Origin: Desulfobulbus sp.
GTDB taxonomy: Bacteria; Pseudomonadota; Gammaproteobacteria; Burkholderiales; Rhodocyclaceae
Direction: 5' to 3'
DNA length: 5,929 nucleotides
Assembly (NCBI GenBank): GCA_009782025.1
Contig: WQUQ01000107.1
Location: 1 to 5,929, forward strand
The notes under the pieces are model-generated. The model was not told the origin of the DNA, made no database searches, and saw only the letters and a program-made list of their open reading frames with translations. Numbering within the stretch: the stretch's first letter is position 1; each line of letters begins with the position of its first letter. A program made the position numbers and the translations under genes. Positions 1 to 5,301 of the stretch are shown in pieces.

Positions 1-60
1 CCGGCAGAGGCGCTGGCCGGGTTGTGGGCGCTGGAGGTGGCGACTCGTCCGGGCGGGTAG
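1..60 (+). CDS. 3' end of an unidentified upstream gene (partial)
   Basis: Frame 1 is open from the first base to a TAG at 58-60 and would encode a C-terminal tail ending in [10 protein letters not shown]. Only 19 codons are visible, with no start and no recognisable motif, so no function can be given. Orientation and spacing (29 bases before the uppP ATG) fit a same-strand neighbour. An open frame this short in GC-rich DNA can occur by chance, so the call is tentative. Confidence 0.35.
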   Translation, partial: PAEALAGLWALEVATRPGG

Positions 61-63
61 AAT
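58..63 (+). promoter_or_regulatory. Possible -10 box (TAGAAT) upstream of uppP
   Basis: TAGAAT differs from the sigma-70 consensus TATAAT at one position and is followed by a GC-rich stretch (gcgcg). It would start transcription near base 70, about 20 bases before the uppP ATG. No convincing -35 hexamer lies 16-18 bases upstream, and the box overlaps the stop codon of the presumed upstream gene. The support is a single hexamer match. Confidence 0.25.
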
Positions 64-66
64 GCG

Positions 67-85
67 CGTTTTTCTCGGAAAAACG
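67..85 (+). repeat. Perfect 7-bp inverted repeat in the uppP leader
   Basis: CGTTTTT (67-73) and AAAAACG (79-85) are exact reverse complements around a 5-base loop, CTCGG. The repeat ends 4 bases before the uppP ATG at 90, and the only Shine-Dalgarno-like bases (GGA at 77-79) fall at the loop and right arm. As RNA it could modulate initiation at uppP. As DNA it could be a small operator. It lacks the GC-rich stem followed by a U tract expected of a strong intrinsic terminator. Confidence 0.45.
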
Positions 86-89
86 TCTC

Positions 90-911
90 ATGGACCTCAT
101 GCTTCTGCTCAAAGCCCTGATTCTCGGCGTCGTCGAGGGGCTGACCGAATTCTTGCCCGTTTCGTCGACCGGCCACCTGATTTTGGCCGGTGATCTGCTC
201 AATTTCAACGACGATCGCGGCAGGTTGTTTGAAATCGTCATCCAGTCCGGGGCCATTCTGGCGGTTGTCTGGGAGTACCGGGCGCGCATCGCCGGGGTGC
301 TGGCCGGCCTGGGCCGGGAGCGGCTGGCCAATCGCCTGGCGCTCAATCTGGCCATTGCCTTCATGCCGTTGGCGGTGCTCGGCCTGTTGTTCAAAAAGGC
401 CATCGAGGTCCATCTGTTCAAGCCGGTGCCGGTGGCGCTGGCTTTTATCGCCGGCGCTTTCGTGATTCTCTGGGCCGAGCGGCGCGAGCACAAAATCCGT
501 GTCGAAAGCGTCGATGACATGACGCCGCTCGACGCGCTCAAGCTCGGTCTGGCGCAGGCGGCGGCGTTGATCCCCGGCACCTCGCGCTCCGGCGCGACGA
601 TCATCGGCGGCCTGCTGTTTGGCTTGTCGCGCCGGGCGGCGACCGAGTTTTCCTTCTTTCTGGCCATCCCGACGCTGTTTGCGGCGACCGCCTACAGTTT
701 GTACAAGGAGCGCGCCCTGCTCCATGCCGGTGATCTCGGCATCTGGGTGGTCGGCTTCGTGGCCGCCTTCGTGTCGGCCTTTTTGTGCGTGCGCTGGCTG
801 CTGCGTTATATCTCAAGCCACGATTTCACGATTTTTGCCTGGTATCGCATCGCTTTCGGCATCGTCGTGCTGCTCACCGCGCATTTCGGCTGGGTGGAGT
901 GGACGCCGTAA
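90..911 (+). CDS. uppP: Undecaprenyl-diphosphate phosphatase (UppP/BacA)
   Basis: UppP is an integral inner-membrane enzyme that removes one phosphate from undecaprenyl diphosphate, regenerating the lipid carrier for peptidoglycan and other envelope polymers; overexpression gives bacitracin resistance. The 273-residue product equals the E. coli length. Motif 1 is near the N-terminus: [14 protein letters not shown], with acidic residues E16 and E20, S26 and H29. Motif 2 is PGTSRSGAT at 162-170, with R166 the conserved arginine. Several hydrophobic segments surround them, and the C-terminus carries the typical FAWYRI stretch. The frame is open further upstream to an ATG at 24, but those 22 extra residues are not hydrophobic and do not resemble the family. 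ATG 90 gives the normal N-terminus [13 protein letters not shown] 99 is the alternative. The stop overlaps the next start by one base (TAATG), implying co-translation with the esterase. Confidence 0.97.
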   Translation: MDLMLLLKALILGVVEGLTEFLPVSSTGHLILAGDLLNFNDDRGRLFEIVIQSGAILAVVWEYRARIAGVLAGLGRERLANRLALNLAIAFMPLAVLGLLFKKAIEVHLFKPVPVALAFIAGAFVILWAERREHKIRVESVDDMTPLDALKLGLAQAAALIPGTSRSGATIIGGLLFGLSRRAATEFSFFLAIPTLFAATAYSLYKERALLHAGDLGIWVVGFVAAFVSAFLCVRWLLRYISSHDFTIFAWYRIAFGIVVLLTAHFGWVEWTP

Positions 912-1492
912 TGCGGGACGCCGTGATTCTCTACCTGCACGGCTTTCGTTCCTCGCCGGGGGCCTGGAAGGCGCGTCTGCTCTTTGCTGAAATGGCGCGC
1001 CGCGGGCTGGCCGGGCAATTTCTCTGCCCGCCGCTGTCGCCGGTACCGGATGAAGCGGTATCCGATCTGTCGCGGCTGATCGAGAGTTGCCGCGAAGTTT
1101 CCAGCCATTCGCCGACGCTGGTCGGCTCGTCGCTGGGCGGCCATTACGCCAACCATCTGGCGGAAAAGTACGATCTGCGGGCGGTGCTGGTCAATCCCGC
1201 GGTGGTTGCCCGCCTCGACGCCGATCGTTTCGTTGGCGAGCACCTACCGTTTGACGGCGGCCCGCCCTTTTGCTTCACCCCCGAGCATGCCCGCCAGTTG
1301 ACGGCCCAGGTGGCGACGCCGACGCCGGAGCGCTACTGGCTGTTGCTGGAAACCGGCGACGAGGCGCTCGACTACAGAGAGGCGCAGGATTTCTACTTCG
1401 GCTGCCGGCAAAACGTGTTCGAGGGCGGCGATCACAGCTTCACCCGTTTTCCCGAATTGTTGCCGCAAATACTTGAATTTGCCGGGATATAA
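911..1492 (+). CDS. yqiA: YqiA-type alpha/beta-hydrolase esterase
   Basis: This is a small cytoplasmic serine esterase of the YqiA/YcfP group. E. coli YqiA acts on short-chain acyl esters in vitro, and its physiological substrate is unclear. The product has 193 residues, the same length as E. coli YqiA. It opens with beta-strand/oxyanion sequence ILYLHGFRSSP (6-16). The nucleophile elbow is GSSLGG at 72-77 (Ser74), the likely acid is D150 in ETGDE, and the catalytic His is H175 in GGDHSF, so the triad appears complete. The frame is open back to 785, inside uppP. ATG 911 is chosen because it gives the family N-terminus [12 protein letters not shown] and overlaps the uppP stop by one base. A weak Shine-Dalgarno (GGA at 901-903, inside the uppP end) precedes it. 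No signal peptide or membrane segment is visible. Confidence 0.9.
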   Translation: MRDAVILYLHGFRSSPGAWKARLLFAEMARRGLAGQFLCPPLSPVPDEAVSDLSRLIESCREVSSHSPTLVGSSLGGHYANHLAEKYDLRAVLVNPAVVARLDADRFVGEHLPFDGGPPFCFTPEHARQLTAQVATPTPERYWLLLETGDEALDYREAQDFYFGCRQNVFEGGDHSFTRFPELLPQILEFAGI

Positions 1493-1493
1493 T
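1488..1493 (+). promoter_or_regulatory. Consensus -10 box (TATAAT), possible leaderless promoter
   Basis: TATAAT at 1488-1493 is a perfect sigma-70 -10 hexamer and overlaps the esterase stop codon. Exactly 7 bases separate it from the ATG at 1501, which would place the transcription start at or beside the A of the start codon. Bases 1466-1493 are AT-rich (9 G/C of 28) in an otherwise GC-rich region. No good -35 hexamer lies at 16-18 bases spacing, and there is no TG extension. The ATG lacks a Shine-Dalgarno sequence, as expected for a leaderless message. Confidence 0.4.
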
Positions 1494-1500
1494 CTTTGCG

Positions 1501-3417
1501 ATGAATGTTTTGTTTGAAGAAGACGGCGGCTTCAAGGCCGGTGTCGTGATGGCCGACAACGACAGCTCTCTGCAAATCGAGATGCCGTCCGGCAAGCGCG
1601 GCAAGATCAAGGCGGCGGCGGTATTGTTGCGTTTCGACAAGCCGGGGCCGGCGGCTCTGCTGGAGCAGGCGACGCCGCTGGCCACAGGGATCGAGGCGGA
1701 TTTTCTCTGGGAGTGTGTCAGCGATGGCGAATTTTCATTTCTGGATTGTGCCCGCGATTATTACGGACACGAACCGGCCGCAGTCGAGGCGACGGCGGTG
1801 CTGCTCGCCCTCCAGGCCGCGCCCGTTTATTTCCACCGCAAGGGCAAGGGTCGCTTCCGCAAGGCCCCTGCCGACATTCTCGCGGCTGCTCTGGCCAGTC
1901 TTGAAAAAAAGCGTCAGCAAGCGCTGGCGATCGAAGGCTGGATCGCCGAACTGACCGCTTTCCGCCTGCCGCCGGCCATCGCCGCCTTGACCGACGCCCT
2001 GCTTTACGCGCCGGATCGCAACAAGCCCGAAACCAGGGCTTTCGCAGCGGCCTGCGCCGCTACCGGCCTCTCGGCGGCGCAATTGCTGTTTCGGTGCGGC
2101 GCGATCCAATCGGCCTACCACCTGCACACCCGCCGTTTTCTGCACGAGCAATTTCCCAAGGGAACCGGCTTTCCGCCTGTTGCCTTGCCCGCCGCGCCGA
2201 CCGATCTGGCGCGCGCCGACGTTCGCGCCTTCTCGATCGACGACGCGCACACCACCGAGATCGACGATGCGCTGTCGGTCGTCACGCTGCCCGGCGTCGG
2301 CACGCGCATCGGCATCCACATCGCCGCGCCGGGGCTGGCCATCGCGCACGGCTCGCCGCTCGACGGCATCGCCCGCTCGCGGCTGTCGACCGTCTACATG
2401 CCGGGTCACAAGATCACCATGCTGCCCGACGCCGTGGTGCAGAACTACACGCTGGCCGGCGGCGTCGACTGCCCGGCGCTGTCGCTCTACTTGACCGTCA
2501 ACGCAGCGCTGGAAATCGTCGGCCACGAATCGCGCCTCGAAATCGTCCATATCGCGGCCAACCTGCGCCATCACGAAGTCGAGCCGTGGTTCAACGAGGA
2601 TACGGTGGGTGGGCTATGTTCTGACCAAACACTCCCCGAGCGGCCGTTCAAGGATGAACTGCTGCATCTGTGGCATTTTGCCAATGCCTGCGAAGGACGG
2701 CGCGGCAAGCCGTCGGCGACCCAGGGCGTGCATGACTACAACTTCATCATCGCGGGCGATCTGGCCGACCCCGAAGCGTGCACGGTCGACATCAGCGAAC
2801 GCCGGCGCGGCAGCCCGCTCGACAAGCTGGTGGCCGAACTGATGATCGTCGCCAACGCGACCTGGGGCGGGCTGCTCGCCGAGAACAACATCGCCGGCCT
2901 GTACCGGGCGCAAACCCAGGGCAAGGCGCGGCTGACCACCTCGCCGCTGCCGCACGAAGGACTCGGCGTGCCGCAATACGCCTGGATGACCTCGCCGCTG
3001 CGCCGCTATTGCGACCTAGTCAACCAGTGGCAACTGATCGCCTGCCTCTCTGGTGAAGCGCCGCCCTTCGCCCGCAAATCGGCCGAACTGTTCGCCGCGA
3101 TGCGCGATTTCGAGCAGACCTCCGCCGCCTACAACGACTTCCAGCGCCTGATGGAACGCTACTGGTGCCTGCGCTGGCTGCAACAACGCGGCATCAGCGA
3201 AATCGACGCCACCGTGCGCCGCGAACAACTGGTCAAGCTCGACCACCTGCCGCTCTTGCTGCGCGTGCCCTCGCTGCCGGCCGATCTGCCGCCGGGGCAG
3301 CGGGTACATCTGGCGGTGGCGGAGATCGATTTGCTCGGGCCGGAACTCGCTTGCCGCTTCGTCGGCCTGCTCGGTGAGCAGGATCTGGCCGAGGCTCTGG
3401 AGGAAGAGGAACAGTGA
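1501..3417 (+). CDS. RNase II/RNB-family 3'-5' exoribonuclease
   Basis: A 638-residue cytoplasmic RNA-degrading enzyme built on the RNB fold, which hydrolyses single-stranded RNA from the 3' end using Mg2+. An N-terminal SH3-like beta segment covers roughly 5-50 (FKAGVVMADNDSSLQIEMP). A probable winged-helix region (about 64-150) replaces the first cold-shock domain of E. coli RNase II. The RNB domain runs from about 232 to 530, and a degenerate S1-like segment is near 590-625. The acidic active-site cluster is IDDAHTTEIDD, with D247, E253, D255 and D256; E253 stands where E. coli RNase II has D207. TSPLRRYCDLVN (497-508) carries R501, equivalent to the catalytic Arg500. ATG 1501 gives a family-like start (MNVLFEEDG), though no Shine-Dalgarno precedes it. 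Residues 369-380 look like an insertion. The acidic tail EEEEQ is encoded by the purine run that serves as the tonB ribosome-binding site. The architecture recalls Dss1/chloroplast RNR1 and wHTH-type bacterial RNase II more than E. coli Rnb, so no gene symbol is assigned. Confidence 0.9.
   Translation: MNVLFEEDGGFKAGVVMADNDSSLQIEMPSGKRGKIKAAAVLLRFDKPGPAALLEQATPLATGIEADFLWECVSDGEFSFLDCARDYYGHEPAAVEATAVLLALQAAPVYFHRKGKGRFRKAPADILAAALASLEKKRQQALAIEGWIAELTAFRLPPAIAALTDALLYAPDRNKPETRAFAAACAATGLSAAQLLFRCGAIQSAYHLHTRRFLHEQFPKGTGFPPVALPAAPTDLARADVRAFSIDDAHTTEIDDALSVVTLPGVGTRIGIHIAAPGLAIAHGSPLDGIARSRLSTVYMPGHKITMLPDAVVQNYTLAGGVDCPALSLYLTVNAALEIVGHESRLEIVHIAANLRHHEVEPWFNEDTVGGLCSDQTLPERPFKDELLHLWHFANACEGRRGKPSATQGVHDYNFIIAGDLADPEACTVDISERRRGSPLDKLVAELMIVANATWGGLLAENNIAGLYRAQTQGKARLTTSPLPHEGLGVPQYAWMTSPLRRYCDLVNQWQLIACLSGEAPPFARKSAELFAAMRDFEQTSAAYNDFQRLMERYWCLRWLQQRGISEIDATVRREQLVKLDHLPLLLRVPSLPADLPPGQRVHLAVAEIDLLGPELACRFVGLLGEQDLAEALEEEEQ
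2605..2637 (+). other. Atypical segment, possible short in-frame insertion in the RNB gene
   Basis: Codons for residues 369-379 (VGGLCSDQTLP) include CTA, TGT, TCT and ACA, which stand out against the C/G-ending codons on either side. From memory of relatives, the phenylalanine-asparagine motif (FNE, 364-366) is separated from the PF(K/R)xEL helix by fewer residues than here, suggesting some six extra amino acids. No duplicate of the segment occurs in the window and no flanking repeat is evident. The reading frame is preserved. Confidence 0.3.
3401..3410 (+). promoter_or_regulatory. Ribosome-binding site for the tonB-like gene
   Basis: The purine run AGGAAGAGGA ends 3 bases before the GTG at 3414 and also contains an AGGA at 9 bases spacing. 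It lies inside the last codons of the nuclease gene. It supports the GTG at 3414 as a true start even though the two genes overlap by 4 bases (GTGA). Confidence 0.6.
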
Positions 3418-4319
3418 GCACGACCACGCTCCTGCCCACGACCAACTACCAGCCGCCCCGCCGAGGCGGCTGGCCGTGGCCAGCGATTGGCGTTTCGCTG
3501 GCCGTCCACGCCGTAGCGCTGTTGGGAATCAGTTTTGTTTTCCCCGAAGCCGCACAGGCCGTGCGCGAAAAAGCGCTCGACATCATCCTGGTCAATAGCA
3601 AGTCGGCGCGCAAACCGACCGACGCCCAGGCGCTGGCCCAGGCCAACCTCGACGGCGGCGGCAACACCGACGAGAAGCGCCGGGCCAAGACGCCGCTGCC
3701 GCCAGCCGCGCGGCAAAACGCCGGCGACGATCTGCAACAGATGCAGCGCCGCGTGCGGGAACTGGAAGCCGCCCAGCAGGCCATGCTGACCCAGGCCAGG
3801 AGCGCGAAACCCGTTGTCAGCAGCCACACCGCCAACGAGCAAGCCACCCCGCCCAGCCCGGTTTCCGGCCTTGATCTGGCCGAAAGGGCGCGGGCGATGA
3901 TGCGCCTGGAAGCCGAAGTCAACAGAAACACCGAGGAATACAACAAGCGGCCGCGCAAGATGTTCGTCGGCGCGCGTACCGAGGAATACAAGCTGGCGGC
4001 CTACCTCGATGCCTGGAAACAGAAAATCGAGCGCATCGGCACCCTGAACTACCCGGAGGAAGCGCGCGGCAAGCTGTACGGGGCCGTGGTCATCTACGTC
4101 GAGTTGAACGCCGAGGACGGCAGCATTTACAACGCCGAAATTTCCCATCCCTCTGGCCACAAGATACTCGACCAGGCGGCTCTGCGCATCCTGCGCATGG
4201 CCGGGCCGTTCGGGCCGGTGCCGCGCGAGCCGCTCAACGGCGCGACGATTCTCTCCTTTGCCCGCACCTGGCATTTCACCCAGGGCGACGCGCTGAGTAC
4301 CGCCGCCGCGCCGCGCTGA
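3414..4319 (+). CDS. TonB-family energy transducer
   Basis: A 301-residue protein with the layout of TonB, which couples the inner-membrane proton gradient (through ExbB/ExbD) to outer-membrane receptors. A short cytoplasmic N-terminus ends in [10 protein letters not shown]. One transmembrane anchor spans about 24-43 and carries the SLAVHA motif, with S28 and H32 at the positions that matter in TonB. A periplasmic linker follows, with a likely coiled coil at about 105-129 ([20 protein letters not shown]), and then a charged stretch, [20 protein letters not shown] (179-198). The C-terminal TonB domain (about 201-280) contains [13 protein letters not shown] and a [14 protein letters not shown] hairpin. 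The long Pro-Lys/Pro-Glu linker of E. coli TonB is absent, and no exbB, exbD or receptor gene is in view. Start: GTG 3414, overlapping the nuclease stop, with a strong ribosome-binding site. The family call is firm, but its specific partner is unknown. Confidence 0.88.
   Translation: MSTTTLLPTTNYQPPRRGGWPWPAIGVSLAVHAVALLGISFVFPEAAQAVREKALDIILVNSKSARKPTDAQALAQANLDGGGNTDEKRRAKTPLPPAARQNAGDDLQQMQRRVRELEAAQQAMLTQARSAKPVVSSHTANEQATPPSPVSGLDLAERARAMMRLEAEVNRNTEEYNKRPRKMFVGARTEEYKLAAYLDAWKQKIERIGTLNYPEEARGKLYGAVVIYVELNAEDGSIYNAEISHPSGHKILDQAALRILRMAGPFGPVPREPLNGATILSFARTWHFTQGDALSTAAAPR
3449..3483 (+). repeat. Two overlapping inverted repeats early in the tonB-like gene
   Basis: CCAGCCGCC (3449-3457) and GGCGGCTGG (3465-3473) form a perfect 9-bp stem around a 7-base loop. 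CTGGCC (3470-3475) and GGCCAG (3478-3483) form a 6-bp palindrome around GT. They share bases 3470-3473, so in RNA the two are mutually exclusive. Both lie within codons for [12 protein letters not shown], about 35-70 bases after the start. Pro/Arg/Gly/Trp codons in GC-rich DNA can produce such pairing by chance. No U tract follows. Confidence 0.4.
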
Positions 4320-4330
4320 ATATTTCATCA

Positions 4331-4348
4331 CGTCCAGTCAGCCGGACG
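4331..4348 (+). repeat. Short inverted repeat in the tonB-aroE gap
   Basis: CGTCC (4331-4335) and GGACG (4344-4348) are complementary around an 8-base loop in the 49-base spacer before aroE. It is too weak, and lacks the T run, for an intrinsic terminator, so the spacer shows no clear stop to transcription. No convincing promoter is visible in the spacer either, which leaves co-transcription of aroE with the upstream genes plausible. Confidence 0.25.
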
Positions 4349-4368
4349 CCCTGAACCGAGCACGCCCC

Positions 4369-5199
4369 ATGTCCGCCCCCGACCTCTACGCCGTTTTCGG
4401 CAACCCGATAGCACACTCCCGTTCGCCGGCCATCCATGCCGCCTTTGCCGCTGCCACCGGCGAGGATCTGCGCTACGAGGCGCGGCTGGCGCCGCTCGCT
4501 GGCTTTGCCGGGGCCATTGCCGAATTCGTCGCGGCAGGCGGACGTGGAGCCAACGTCACGGTGCCGTTCAAGGAAGAGGCCTGCCGCCTGAGCAACCGCC
4601 TCTCCGAGCGCGCCGCCCGGGCGGGCGCGGTCAATACGCTGACTTTCAGCGACGGCGAGATATGCGGCGACAACACCGACGGCGTGGGGCTGGTGCAGGA
4701 CATCGCCGGCAATCTCGGTTTTCCCCTGAGCGGGCGACGCATCCTGCTGCTCGGGGCCGGCGGCGCGGCGCGCGGGGCGATCGCGCCGCTGTTGGCGGCA
4801 AAGCCGGCCAGCCTGCATATCGCCAACCGGAGCGCCGACAAGGCGCTGGCGCTGGCCGATCTGTTTGCTGACATCGCGCCGGTAACGACGAGTAATTTCG
4901 CTGAATTGACCGGCAAATGCTTTGATCTGGTCATCAACGCCACGTCCGCCAGCCTGGCCGGGGAAAATCTGCCCTTGCCGGAAGACTTGTTCGCGGCCGG
5001 GGCGCTGGCCTACGACATGATGTACGGCAAGGGCGAAACGCCTTTTCTGCACTGGGCGCGGATACAGGGGGCGGCGCGCCGCGCCGACGGTCTGGGCATG
5101 CTGGTCGAACAGGCCGCCGAGGCGTTCCGCATCTGGCGCGGCAAACGCCCGGACACCGCCCCGGTGTTGGCCGAACTGCGTCGTCAGTTGACCTCGTGA
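4369..5199 (+). CDS. aroE: Shikimate dehydrogenase (NADP+)
   Basis: Cytoplasmic enzyme of the shikimate pathway that reduces 3-dehydroshikimate to shikimate with NADPH, on the route to chorismate and the aromatic amino acids. The 276-residue product is close to the usual AroE length. The substrate-binding half shows NPIAHSRSP (12-20, S17 and S19), NVTVPFKE with catalytic K68, N89 in AVNTL, and GDNTDG with catalytic D104. The Rossmann half shows the glycine-rich GAGGAARG (129-136) and NRS (153-155), the NADP-preferring arginine motif. The C-terminal [11 protein letters not shown] carries Q248. All expected active-site residues are present. ATG 4369 gives the normal N-terminus; only a weak GAG (4358-4360) precedes it as a ribosome-binding site. 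Adjacency to mtgA is, as I recall, common in betaproteobacteria. Confidence 0.96.
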   Translation: MSAPDLYAVFGNPIAHSRSPAIHAAFAAATGEDLRYEARLAPLAGFAGAIAEFVAAGGRGANVTVPFKEEACRLSNRLSERAARAGAVNTLTFSDGEICGDNTDGVGLVQDIAGNLGFPLSGRRILLLGAGGAARGAIAPLLAAKPASLHIANRSADKALALADLFADIAPVTTSNFAELTGKCFDLVINATSASLAGENLPLPEDLFAAGALAYDMMYGKGETPFLHWARIQGAARRADGLGMLVEQAAEAFRIWRGKRPDTAPVLAELRRQLTS

Positions 5200-5301
5200 T
5201 TCCATTTCCAAATCAACCGGTCACTTTGTCGGCTTCGCTTGCCGTGCAACCGCACTGTCTGCGCTTCGCCTTCGCGTGCTCGGCTGATTTAAAAATGGAA
5301 T
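5199..5301 (+). repeat. 103-bp imperfect inverted repeat filling the aroE-mtgA gap
   Basis: Outer arms are ATTCCATTTCCAAATCA (5199-5215) and TGATTTAAAAATGGAAT (5285-5301), which pair at 15 of 17 positions. Extended inward to 26 bases (5199-5224 against 5276-5301) they match at 21. The centre has a GTGC-AACC-GCAC hairpin (5244-5255) almost exactly at the midpoint. A TGA trinucleotide flanks both ends (5197-5199 and 5301-5303). The ends coincide with the aroE stop and the mtgA start. It could be a small non-autonomous terminal-inverted-repeat element, a REP-like repeat, or a local RNA structure controlling mtgA. No transposase is present, and no second copy is in the window. Confidence 0.6.

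Noticed and set aside
24..89. Extended N-terminus of UppP from the ATG at 24
   Set aside because: The 22 residues overlap the presumed end of the upstream gene, include the leader hairpin, and do not match UppP; ATG 90 gives the E. coli length.
785..910. Extended N-terminus of the esterase from the ATG at 785
   Set aside because: It lies within the uppP coding region in another frame and adds 42 non-family residues; ATG 911 gives the 193-residue YqiA length.
1735..2574. 279-codon minus-strand frame opposite the RNB gene
   Set aside because: Long antisense frames are common in high-GC genes, and this product is repetitive Arg/Asp/Gly/Val sequence with no domain.
3159..4331. 390-codon open frame on the minus strand, covering the end of the nuclease gene and the whole tonB-like gene
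   Set aside because: It lies opposite two well-supported genes. Its product is Arg/Gly/Ala-rich low-complexity sequence with no domain, as expected of an antisense frame in GC-rich DNA.
4276..5211. 311-codon minus-strand frame opposite aroE
   Set aside because: It mirrors a complete aroE with all catalytic residues, and the translated product has no recognisable motif or membrane pattern.
5199..5301. Intrinsic terminator after aroE
   Set aside because: The arms are long and AT-rich with several mismatches, the loop region is about 50 bases, and no T run follows the right arm; it does not have terminator form.
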